This document shows, one piece after another, positions 1 to 6,084 of a stretch of DNA of 13,655 nucleotides. Both the position numbers and the translations under genes were made by a program. The notes under the pieces are model-generated. The model worked only from the letters and a program-made list of their open reading frames with translations. It was not told the DNA's origin and ran no database searches. Source of the DNA: an uncultured Bacteroidales bacterium (lineage in GTDB: Bacteria > Bacteroidota > Bacteroidia > Bacteroidales > UBA932); assembly GCA_946616385.1 (NCBI GenBank), contig CAMOIZ010000021.1:1-13655 (forward strand), given 5' to 3'. The number at the start of each line of letters is the position of its first letter. The first letter of the stretch is position 1.

Positions 1-390
1 GACGGTAGCGCCCTTGATCTCAACCTTACCGAAACCGAGCACATCGTAGACTCCGTTGCTGAAGGTATAGGTGGTGACAGTAGTGGATTCGTCGTTGTCG
101 GATGCCTTGGTAAACGCTGAAGGAGCAACCTGCGAAGAACTCTCCTTGGTAATGATGGCATATCCGGATTCAGTAAATTCTATGCTCTTGATTTTGTCGC
201 CTTTCTTAGTGGTGACGGGAGCTGCTGAGAGATCGACCACGACGGCCTGATCGGCATAGGTAGGAGCCTCTACGGGCTGGGCAACATAATTGTCGTCGTC
301 GCCATAGGGATCATTGTTCTTGTTGCATGATACGAACACTGCCGTAGATAGGGCTGCAACAACGAGAATAGTTTTAAGATAAAGTTTCAT
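1..390 (-). CDS. Lipoprotein of unknown function (3' part outside window)
   Basis: The reading frame is open from ATG at 390 to the window edge, giving 130 codons with no stop, so the C-terminus is missing. The N-terminus (MKLYLKTILV, then a hydrophobic run) ends in FVSC with Cys22, a plausible lipoprotein signal peptide cleaved before Cys22. The mature part begins NKNNDPYG followed by a DDD stretch; acidic residues near the lipidated Cys are often linked to surface export in Bacteroidota, although this is not a textbook export signal. The rest is polar with beta-rich stretches (KIKSIEFTESGYAIITKE; TYTFSNGVYDVLGFGKVEI). I do not recognise a named family. It lies 27 bp downstream of the barrel protein gene on the same strand with no promoter visible between them, so the two are probably co-transcribed. 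The lipoprotein call is fairly sure; the function is unknown. Confidence 0.8.
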   Translation of the reverse strand, partial: MKLYLKTILVVAALSTAVFVSCNKNNDPYGDDDNYVAQPVEAPTYADQAVVVDLSAAPVTTKKGDKIKSIEFTESGYAIITKESSSQVAPSAFTKASDNDESTTVTTYTFSNGVYDVLGFGKVEIKGATV

Positions 391-417
391 ATTACTGAAA
401 ATTTAAAGATTAACGAT

Positions 418-1485
418 TTAGAAAAGTCGGATGTTCAGACCGATTTTGATGCAAGGAAGGAAATCCTTGAGCAGAGGCAATTCTCCATTCTTGGCCTTGT
501 CGATCAGGTCGTCTTGCTGTCCATACTTGCCAACTATAGGTTTTCCGGTGAAGTCGAAGGAGTCTTTGTGGTCGACAGTCGCACTGCTGATTGCGGAATC
601 CTGCTTGAGTTTGTAGTCGCGGGCATAAAGCTCGAAACCGCCGGTCTTGAGCAGACCGAGATCGAGACTCAGGCTCATCCACTTCTTGAGATTGCAGACA
701 CGGCCCCAGCCGATTCCGAAATAGGGCATCAGGGTCTTGTTTGCGCGCAGACCTGCATGCACGAAACCATCGGGGTCGGTAGAGACGGAAACATGACCGG
801 GCTCATTTGCCTCCTTGTATGAAATGGAAGTCTTCGCGTAATCTTCCTTGCTCAATTGCTGGACACCGGTGAGATCTGCGGTTCCGTGAAGAATTTCACC
901 GTCGCCTCCGAAGAGACCTGCGGTGATGTGGAATGCACCCTTCTTGGAAAGGTAGAAGTCAATCATCCCGTAATACTGCATGGTAATGTCGGCCTTCACG
1001 GGAATGTTGGAAAGGTCGAGTTTGGTGCTGTTGTCAAGTTCCCAGGAACCTAGATCCAAGTTGGTCTTATAGGAATAGACGCTGCTGAGGAAGTTGTATC
1101 CGCCTCGGATTGCAAAGTGCCCTCCGATAGGAAGTCCTACGTTGGCTGTGAGACCATCCATCAGGCCGGCGGAAACGCCGATCCCGAGATGGTTGAATAA
1201 ACCGTATTTTTTCTCTCCCTTTTCCTTCTTTTCCTTAACGGCTTTTTCTTTCACCACCTTCTCCTTCTTCACCTTTTCTTTCTTCACTTTCACGGGCTCT
1301 TCGACTACGGTGGTTTCGGGTTCCTGAACTTCGGTGACCGGTTCGGTCACTTCGGGCTGATCAAGCACTACAACCGGAGGTTGCTGGGGCTCCAAATCTT
1401 TGGTAAGGTCAATTTCCTGAGCCGACAGGCTTGCAGGGATCGACACTAGAATTGCGGCTAGGAATGCCAATGAATGTTTCTTCAT
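418..1485 (-). CDS. Outer-membrane beta-barrel protein with charged periplasmic linker
   Basis: 355 residues. Residues 1-22 form a Sec signal peptide, probably cleaved between SLSA and QE. Residues 30-65 are rich in Pro, Glu, Val and Thr. Residues 66-93 are almost only Lys, Glu and Val, built on a loose five-residue repeat (KKEKV, KKEKV, VKEKA, VKEKK). From about 94 (YGLFNHLGIGVSAGL) onward there are alternating hydrophobic and glycine/aromatic strands, and the protein ends IKIGLNIRLF. A C-terminal Phe is the usual BamA recognition signal of outer-membrane barrels. I infer a signal peptide, a flexible linker and then a barrel of roughly 8-12 strands. The substrate or partner is unknown. The linker resembles TonB-type Pro/Lys linkers and may cross the periplasm or touch peptidoglycan. 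It has its own promoter-like box upstream and is followed by a lipoprotein gene. ATG at 1485 is chosen because it gives a complete signal peptide. Confidence 0.82.
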   Translation of the reverse strand: MKKHSLAFLAAILVSIPASLSAQEIDLTKDLEPQQPPVVVLDQPEVTEPVTEVQEPETTVVEEPVKVKKEKVKKEKVVKEKAVKEKKEKGEKKYGLFNHLGIGVSAGLMDGLTANVGLPIGGHFAIRGGYNFLSSVYSYKTNLDLGSWELDNSTKLDLSNIPVKADITMQYYGMIDFYLSKKGAFHITAGLFGGDGEILHGTADLTGVQQLSKEDYAKTSISYKEANEPGHVSVSTDPDGFVHAGLRANKTLMPYFGIGWGRVCNLKKWMSLSLDLGLLKTGGFELYARDYKLKQDSAISSATVDHKDSFDFTGKPIVGKYGQQDDLIDKAKNGELPLLKDFLPCIKIGLNIRLF

Positions 1486-1521
1486 AATGAGGAGTGTAAA
1501 TTAGTATCAGTCAACAAGTCA

Positions 1522-1529
1522 CAAATATA
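1522..1529 (-). promoter_or_regulatory. Bacteroidota -7 box for the barrel protein gene
   Basis: Reading the minus strand, TATATTTG fits TAnnTTTG exactly and lies 36 nt before the ATG at 1485. No good TTTG stands at the expected -33 distance; only a T-rich TTTTC occurs at 1557-1553. The box falls between the stop of the acyltransferase gene (1565) and the barrel gene, where no terminator hairpin is visible, so some read-through from the queA unit is also possible. Confidence 0.55.
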
Positions 1530-1564
1530 AGTAAAAGATGCGAGATATTGAAGAAAAGTTGCAA

Positions 1565-2698
1565 TTAAAGATTTTTTGCCACCACCGGGTTGCCGTAAAT
1601 ATGCCAGAAGATGTCGCGCAGTTCGTCTTTGTCGAGCTTGCGTTCGGCCCTGGACAGTTTGTGTTCAGTGTATTTCTTGAACTTGTCCAGGTCTTCTTCA
1701 GTGTAGAACTCCGAGAACTTGTTCCCGCCGGTCATGAGGTCGTAGCCCATGTAATTTGTCTTCCAGAGTTTGTAACCGCTTATGATCCGTTCGTCGAGAA
1801 TCTGCCGGATGGCCTGGTAGCGGTCGTTCTTCTCGTACCATGACGCTCTTGAAATCTCGTTGTCGCTGAGAGGCTTTCCCACGCAAAGGTGTATGCCTCC
1901 CTTCCACTGGCGGATGCCGGTAAGGATGCTGTGCATGTCTTCCGTTTCCTTTTTCTTGTATTCGCCTGTGGTCTTCTTAATGAGGATTTCGCGGGCTTTC
2001 CTGTAATCGCAGGGCTCGTATTCGTAGGAAATCGACATCGGAACGATGTTCAGATCCTTGAAGTTGGTCTTGAAGTCCCCTTCCCCGCTCATGTCGAACA
2101 TTTTCAGGAGCCCCTGTTCGGTGACGTCCAGGCCGTTCTTGGTGCGTCCTTCGCGCTGGGCGATCCACACCGAGCTTTTTCCGGAAGTGATTTCGGACCG
2201 GATGAATTTCGAAAGTATCTGCGAGGACAGGTACACTTCCCTGGCGGAGATGCCGCGGATGACGGTAATCATGCGGTTGGACCTGAGCAGAGTTTCCACC
2301 ACCCTGTTGGCCAGCAGGTTGCTGCCTACGCAGATTTCGGTGAGAGGGATGTTGTTGAGCATCAGCATCCATTGCGTAAGGGCCGGATCGAGCACGATGT
2401 CCCTATGGTTGGAGATGGCCAGGAATTTGCCTTCGAGCTTGCGGAGATTCTCCACTCCCTCGTAGGTAAAACCCGACGAGGAACGGCCTACCACCACGCT
2501 CACGGCCTTTGAAACGATGGAATACTGGAAGTCGTCCACCCCCGTTATATTCAACAGCATCTGCTTTATAGTGCTGACCGGGAATTCGGGGAAAATGTAC
2601 TTGCTGATCGCCGGGAGGGCGGGATGATGCGCGAGTTTGTGAAGGGCTGCTACCGCCTCTTCGTCGTTGTAGGGCTGGATGTTTTCTAAATCTTCCAT
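1565..2698 (-). CDS. Glycerophospholipid acyltransferase, PlsC/PlsB superfamily
   Basis: 377 residues, no signal peptide or clear membrane anchor. The four acyltransferase blocks can be followed: SNHRDIVLD at residues 96-104 (catalytic His98 with Asp100/Asp104), TVIRGISARE around 145-154, WIAQREGRTKNG at 178-189 (phosphate-binding EGR block) and IVPMSISYEYEPCD at 218-231. Blocks III and IV look more like the glycerol-3-phosphate acyltransferase (PlsB) side than classical PlsC. The family is known in Bacteroidota and is usually annotated as 1-acylglycerol-3-phosphate acyltransferase; it would transfer an acyl chain to a glycerophosphate-type lipid precursor at the inner membrane. The exact acceptor cannot be read from sequence. 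The spacing in block I is H-x5-D (or HxD), not the usual H-x4-D. The start codon is 1 nt after the queA stop (TAA, T, ATG), so translational coupling to queA is likely. Confidence 0.85.
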   Translation of the reverse strand: MEDLENIQPYNDEEAVAALHKLAHHPALPAISKYIFPEFPVSTIKQMLLNITGVDDFQYSIVSKAVSVVVGRSSSGFTYEGVENLRKLEGKFLAISNHRDIVLDPALTQWMLMLNNIPLTEICVGSNLLANRVVETLLRSNRMITVIRGISAREVYLSSQILSKFIRSEITSGKSSVWIAQREGRTKNGLDVTEQGLLKMFDMSGEGDFKTNFKDLNIVPMSISYEYEPCDYRKAREILIKKTTGEYKKKETEDMHSILTGIRQWKGGIHLCVGKPLSDNEISRASWYEKNDRYQAIRQILDERIISGYKLWKTNYMGYDLMTGGNKFSEFYTEEDLDKFKKYTEHKLSRAERKLDKDELRDIFWHIYGNPVVAKNL

Positions 2699-2699
2699 A

Positions 2700-3908
2700 T
2701 TAGCAGTGTCTGAAAAGCAGGGAACTGTCGCCGTAGCTCAGGAATCTGAACCCGTGCGACAGCGCATAGTCATAGATAGTGCGCCAGTCACCGCCAACGA
2801 AGGCGGAGATCAGCAGAATGAGAGTACTTTCCGGTTGATGGAAGTTGGTTACCATGAGATCGACCAGGCGGAACCTGAACCCAGGCACGATGATGATGCG
2901 GGTGCCCAGTTTGAGTTCCTGCAGGTCGCGGGCTTCGAGATAGTCTATGATGGCATCGAGGGCTTCGCGTGTGGAGTATGGATACTCACGTTCGTAAGGG
3001 GCCCACTGGGCGATGTCCTCCGGAGCGCCCTTTTCGATTATCGAGACTCCGGCGTAGTAGAGAGACTCCAAGGTGCGGACGGATGTAGTGCCTACCGCGA
3101 TGCAGGGCCTGAGGGCATCACGCAGTTCGCGGAGAAGCCCGATGCTCACCACGAAAGGTTCCCTGTGCATCGGATGCTCCGAAACGTTGGAACTCTTCAC
3201 AGGGAGGAATGTCCCGGCACCTACGTGAAGACAAACATTCTGGGTTTCAATACCTTTAGCCCTGATTGCCTCAAGCACTTCTTCAGTAAAATGAAGCCCT
3301 GCCGTCGGGGCTGCCACCGAACCTCTGACATGAGCGTACAAGGTCTGGTATCTCTCCAGATCTATGGCTTCGGTCTCCCTGTTGAGATAGGGAGGGATAG
3401 GCACCTGGCCACATTCTTCCAGAACCCTGGAGAACGCTTCTCCTCCTTCCCATGCAAACTCTACAATGCCTGTCTGGCCGTCTCTCGACAGGAGTCTGGC
3501 CGTGAGATTCATGGCCGCCAGAGCGGAATCAGCCGGGCAGTCGTAGTGGAGAATATCATCTTTCCAGCGCTTCGAATTGCCTATCACGCACTTCCAGCTG
3601 CACATCCGTGTGCTTGCGAAACTTGTATTGTATTCTGCAGGCTCTACAGGTTCAAGACAGAAAATCTCGATATGTGCTCCGGTTTCCCGCAGGAAATGCA
3701 TCCTGGCGGGGACAACCTTCGTGTCGTTGAAAACCATCAGGGCATTGTCCGGTAGGAAGTCCGGCAGGTTCCTGAAAATGGATTCCCGTGGCACACCGTC
3801 CTTGTAAATCAAAAGTTTCGATGCGTCTCGTTGGGGAAGAGGGTATTTGGCGATCCTATCGTCCGTCAGGGGATAGGCGTAATCTTCAATTTTGATATCA
3901 GGTATCAT
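2700..3908 (-). CDS. queA: S-adenosylmethionine:tRNA ribosyltransferase-isomerase
   Basis: QueA transfers and isomerises the ribosyl moiety of AdoMet onto preQ1 in tRNA to make epoxyqueuosine, the penultimate queuosine step; it is cytoplasmic. Visible family blocks: RIAKYPLPQRDASKLL (18-33), VPIPPYLNR (169-177), VRGSVAAPTAGLHF (194-207), LHVGAGTFLPV (227-237), PMHRE (246-250), AVGTTSVRTLES (271-282), TNFHQPESTLILLISAF (354-370) and SYGDSSLL (391-398). At 402 residues it is longer than E. coli QueA (about 356), as in the long-form QueA proteins of Bacteroidota. I chose ATG at 3908 (MIPDIKIEDYAYPL); the frame extends to 3998, but the extra 30 residues do not look like QueA and would contain the promoter. 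A -7 box ends 5 nt before this ATG, so the mRNA may be leaderless. Confidence 0.93.
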   Translation of the reverse strand: MIPDIKIEDYAYPLTDDRIAKYPLPQRDASKLLIYKDGVPRESIFRNLPDFLPDNALMVFNDTKVVPARMHFLRETGAHIEIFCLEPVEPAEYNTSFASTRMCSWKCVIGNSKRWKDDILHYDCPADSALAAMNLTARLLSRDGQTGIVEFAWEGGEAFSRVLEECGQVPIPPYLNRETEAIDLERYQTLYAHVRGSVAAPTAGLHFTEEVLEAIRAKGIETQNVCLHVGAGTFLPVKSSNVSEHPMHREPFVVSIGLLRELRDALRPCIAVGTTSVRTLESLYYAGVSIIEKGAPEDIAQWAPYEREYPYSTREALDAIIDYLEARDLQELKLGTRIIIVPGFRFRLVDLMVTNFHQPESTLILLISAFVGGDWRTIYDYALSHGFRFLSYGDSSLLFRHC

Positions 3909-3913
3909 ATGTG

Positions 3914-3921
3914 CAAAGATA
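3914..3921 (-). promoter_or_regulatory. Bacteroidota -7 box for queA
   Basis: The minus strand reads TATCTTTG, an exact TAnnTTTG match. Only five bases separate it from the queA ATG at 3908, so transcription would begin at or within a few bases of the start codon. No clear -33 TTTG is seen upstream. It is the only CAAAnnTA (reverse-strand) box I find in the intergenic region. Confidence 0.6.
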
Positions 3922-4070
3922 ATCAAATATTCATATCGTTCGGCAGCGCCATGTGCATGTGTAAAAATCATGACGAAATACTGTTTACAAAATTTCACAT
4001 TTCTAAAGTGATATATGCGATTATGTAGCCGTTACAAATATTATTTACGTTTTTGAACAGTCTTGCGAAA

Positions 4071-4082
4071 CTTATGCATAAG
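4071..4082. repeat. 12-bp perfect palindrome
   Basis: CTTATGCATAAG reads the same on both strands. It is a possible dimeric-protein binding site in the queA/XRE intergenic region. A palindrome this short in AT-rich DNA can arise by chance, so a function is only a possibility. Confidence 0.4.
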
Positions 4083-4087
4083 AAAAA

Positions 4088-4115
4088 TTTATAACACTTT
4101 TAAGTGGTTTATAAA
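4088..4115. repeat. 28-bp bulged inverted repeat
   Basis: Outer arms TTTATAA (4088-4094) and TTATAAA (4109-4115) enclose inner arms CACTT (4095-4099) and AAGTG (4102-4106), with a two-base bulge at 4107-4108 and a two-base centre. All 12 arm pairs are Watson-Crick. It has no T-tract, so it is not a normal terminator; the tiny centre suits a DNA dyad (operator) better than an RNA hairpin. Confidence 0.45.
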
Positions 4116-4257
4116 TAGTTAAAAATCAATATATTATACAATAATATCTCATGTGATAAATTAGAAAGATAGTGCTCTTGCTGCCTTAACGTGTGTCCTG
4201 GCCCGCACAGGGGATGTGTTTTCCCAATAATATAAATTATCAATCCCTTATTATCAA

Positions 4258-4275
4258 ATAATTAATATTAATTAT
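4258..4275. repeat. 18-bp perfect AT palindrome
   Basis: The half-site ATAATTAAT (4258-4266) is followed directly by its exact reverse complement (4267-4275). It contains only A and T, so complexity is low and chance is a fair explanation. It sits about 50 bp upstream of the 21-bp repeat array. A similar short dyad, CATGA-TAT-TCATG, follows at 4290-4302. Confidence 0.4.
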
Positions 4276-4326
4276 CTATTGTAATTGTTCATGATATTCA
4301 TGTGTGTTTCCTCCTTTATCCTCCGG

Positions 4327-4389
4327 TTACATTTACAAAAATTAATTTTGTATTTACAATTATAATTCTTACATTTGTAAAAATTAGTT
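4327..4389 (+). repeat. Three 21-bp tandem units, operator-like array
   Basis: Three units start at 4327, 4348 and 4369. Each begins with a 12-base element of two five-base arms around TT: TTACATTTACAA, TTGTATTTACAA and TTACATTTGTAA. The second and third are perfect dyads; the first is a hybrid of the two. The nine bases after each core are also related: units 1 and 3 agree at 18 of 21 positions, and unit 2 agrees with unit 1 at 14 of 21. Spacing of exactly 21 bp is two helical turns, so bound proteins would lie on one face of the DNA. The array covers both promoter elements of the XRE gene, and the third core coincides with the -7 box. I infer an operator set, most simply for autoregulation by the XRE protein. 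The repeats are seen directly; the binding protein is inference. Confidence 0.65.
4347..4377 (+). promoter_or_regulatory. Promoter of the XRE regulator gene
   Basis: TTTG at 4347-4350 and TACATTTG at 4370-4377 are separated by 19 bases, a full match to the Bacteroidota -33/-7 consensus (TTTG, 19-21 bases, TAnnTTTG). The ATG at 4397 follows 19 bases after the -7 box. Both elements lie inside the three-unit repeat array, so occupancy of the array would block the promoter. This is the best promoter match in the window. Confidence 0.75.
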
Positions 4390-4396
4390 TAAGAAA

Positions 4397-4780
4397 ATGA
4401 ACACTCGCCTTCAGCAGTTTTTGAGCGCAGAGAACCTGACTCAGTCGCAATTTGCCGACAGCATCGGCGTTGCCAGGGCAAGTATCTCGCATATCCTCGC
4501 AGGAAGAAACAAGCCCGGTTTCGAATTCGTGGAAAATCTTGCGAAACGCTACCCCGCCCTGAACATAGAATGGTTTATTACTGGCAAAGGCAGGATGTAT
4601 AAGTCTTCTGCAGATGTCCCGGAACAGCCCGCTGCGGAGCTTTTCGAGCCGGATCCTATGCCAGTTATTGAAAGTGATTCTTTAGATGAACCCGTGCAAT
4701 ACGTTAATAATAAACGTAAAGTTGCAAAAATCCTGCTTTTCTACACCGACGGTACTTTTGAAGAGTTTACCAACCAATAG
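4397..4780 (+). CDS. XRE-family helix-turn-helix transcriptional regulator
   Basis: 127 residues. Residues about 4-60 form a Cro/CI-type HTH: RLQQFLSAENLTQSQFADSI, then GVARASISHILAGRNKP with the recognition helix around 26-36, then NIEWFITGKGRMYKS, a common ending for Bacteroidota XRE domains. A low-complexity acidic, Pro-rich linker (about 70-100) leads to a short C-terminal segment, KVAKILLFYTDGTFEEF (108-124), which looks like a conserved beta hairpin and may mediate dimerisation or ligand sensing. There is no protease or kinase domain. The upstream region carries a strong promoter covered by three phased dyads, pointing to autoregulation. The cinA start lies 22 bp downstream, so the two may share a transcript, although cinA also has its own -7 box. 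The targets are unknown. Confidence 0.88.
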   Translation: MNTRLQQFLSAENLTQSQFADSIGVARASISHILAGRNKPGFEFVENLAKRYPALNIEWFITGKGRMYKSSADVPEQPAAELFEPDPMPVIESDSLDEPVQYVNNKRKVAKILLFYTDGTFEEFTNQ

Positions 4781-4798
4781 GATTATTTGGTAAATTTG
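4766..4798 (+). promoter_or_regulatory. Promoter-like box directly before cinA
   Basis: TAAATTTG at 4791-4798 fits TAnnTTTG exactly, with a weaker TTTA at 4766-4769 and a 21-base spacer. Only four bases separate the box from the cinA ATG at 4803, so a transcript from here would be leaderless or nearly so. The upstream element lies inside the end of the XRE gene. cinA could therefore be expressed independently of the XRE promoter. Confidence 0.5.
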
Positions 4799-4802
4799 TG
4801 CC

Positions 4803-6065
4803 ATGAGTACTATTAAAGCATCAGTCTGCACAATAGGCGACGAGATACTGATAGGTCAGATCGTCGACACCAATTCTTCTGTGATTTCCCGCGCATTGGG
4901 CGAGCTCGGCATCAGGACATGCCGCATGGTTTCCATTGCCGATGATCGTGCGGCAATCATCAATACACTTTCCAACGAGCTGGAAAACAATGAGATAGTT
5001 ATTTGTACCGGAGGCCTCGGCCCTACCAAGGACGACATTACGAAAGATGCGCTTGCAGAGTTGTCCGGTACCGACAAATATGTAAGGAATGCTGAACAGG
5101 AGGCCATAGTTCACCAGATACTCAGCGCGCGCGGCCTCGATGTCCTGGACATAAATCTTCGCCAGGCCATGGTTCCGGATAGCTGCGAGGTTATCCTTAA
5201 CCGAAGGGGTACGGCTCCTATCATGGCATTTACTTTCGAGGAATCCCGCTTCGGCCACCCTGCCGTGCTCTATGCCATGCCTGGAGTCCCCTACGAGACC
5301 GAAGCCGCTCTGCCGGACGTTCTCAAACATATAAAGCTTCACTTTGAATCGGAGCCTATATATCATAAAACCATAATGACTTACGGATTGGCAGAATCTG
5401 CTCTTTCCAAACTGATCGCCCCTTGGGAAGATTCACTCCCCTCCGACATGCATCTTGCATATCTTCCCAACCCTCTCACGGGCGTGCGTCTGCGTCTTTC
5501 GGTGTATGGGGCGGACTCCGATGCCGAAAAGCGCGTAAACGAGCGTATAGAGACTCTAAAGCCCCTTCTCGGGGCTAATCTGTACTCCGAGTCCGACGAT
5601 ACCCTCGAGGGTACCATAGGCCGCCTGCTGCGTGGAACAGGCAGGACACTCAGCGCGGCCGAGTCGTGCACGGGAGGAGAGATAGCCCACCTGATCACCA
5701 CGATTCCCGGATCGTCCGAGTATTTCCTGGGCTCCGTCACTTCCTATGCTCCAGAGGTCAAGCAGAAAGTCCTGGGGGTGAAAGCCGAAACCATTGAACA
5801 GTTCGGAATCGTGAGCAGTGCTGTCGCCGAAGCTATGGCTGAAGGAGTACGCAAGCTTACCGGCAGCACCTTCTCTGTAGCCACCACCGGATGGGCGGAT
5901 GCCTACGGCGATGAGCACGAACCTGCCGGAACAGTATGGGTCGGAGTGTCCGGACCGGACGGAACAGTGTCCCGGAGATTCCAGTACAAAGGTGACCGGA
6001 AGCGCAATATCGAGCGCTTTGCGGCCTCTGCCATCGATCTTTTGCGCCGTTACATTGCTAAATAG
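4803..6065 (+). CDS. cinA: CinA-family protein: MoCF-like domain plus amidohydrolase domain
   Basis: 420 residues, the full two-domain CinA length. The N-terminal molybdopterin-binding-like domain (about 4-170) shows IGDEILIGQIVDTNS (11-25), CTGGLGPTKDDIT (68-80) and YAMPGVPYE (157-165); in this family it acts on ADP-ribose-type dinucleotides. The C-terminal domain (about 260-420), the nicotinamide mononucleotide deamidase (PncC-like) part, shows AESCTGGEIAHLIT (286-299), PGSSEYFLGSVTSYAPEVKQ (302-321) with the catalytic Ser288 region, and PAGTVWVGVSG (374-384). The role would be pyridine nucleotide salvage or house-cleaning in the cytoplasm. One block is odd: family members usually have TGIAGPxGG, but residues 362-373 read TGWADAYGDEHE. 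The adjacent XRE gene may regulate it. Transcription ends at the stem-loop at 6085-6131. Confidence 0.93.
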   Translation: MSTIKASVCTIGDEILIGQIVDTNSSVISRALGELGIRTCRMVSIADDRAAIINTLSNELENNEIVICTGGLGPTKDDITKDALAELSGTDKYVRNAEQEAIVHQILSARGLDVLDINLRQAMVPDSCEVILNRRGTAPIMAFTFEESRFGHPAVLYAMPGVPYETEAALPDVLKHIKLHFESEPIYHKTIMTYGLAESALSKLIAPWEDSLPSDMHLAYLPNPLTGVRLRLSVYGADSDAEKRVNERIETLKPLLGANLYSESDDTLEGTIGRLLRGTGRTLSAAESCTGGEIAHLITTIPGSSEYFLGSVTSYAPEVKQKVLGVKAETIEQFGIVSSAVAEAMAEGVRKLTGSTFSVATTGWADAYGDEHEPAGTVWVGVSGPDGTVSRRFQYKGDRKRNIERFAASAIDLLRRYIAK

Positions 6066-6084
6066 CCAATGTGTTGAAAATCAA

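Larger units (their letters stand above)
3909..4396. other. Long AT-rich divergent intergenic region
   Basis: About 490 bp between queA (leftward) and the XRE gene (rightward), strongly AT-rich compared with the flanking genes. I see no convincing coding frame and no tRNA. It holds the queA -7 box at its left edge and the XRE promoter with three 21-bp repeat units at its right edge. Between them are a bulged dyad at 4088-4115, palindromes at 4071-4082, 4258-4275 and 4290-4302, and a short GC-rich island at about 4171-4222 with several competing small stems. This is much more than two divergent promoters need, so an extra element (small RNA or regulator sites) is possible but not proven. Confidence 0.6.

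Noticed and set aside
2679..3755. A 358-codon plus-strand frame opposite queA
   Set aside because: It is antisense to an unambiguous queA and has no recognisable domain or promoter.
3909..3998. A 30-residue N-terminal extension of queA to an upstream ATG
   Set aside because: The extension does not resemble QueA and would place the TATCTTTG box inside the coding region. The ATG at 3908 begins the family sequence.
4327..4389. A CRISPR array for the three repeats
   Set aside because: The units are directly adjacent 21-mers with no unique spacers between them, and no cas genes are nearby.
3909..4396. A replication origin in the AT-rich region
   Set aside because: No DnaA-box-like TTATCCACA cluster is visible and no dnaA or dnaN neighbours are present.
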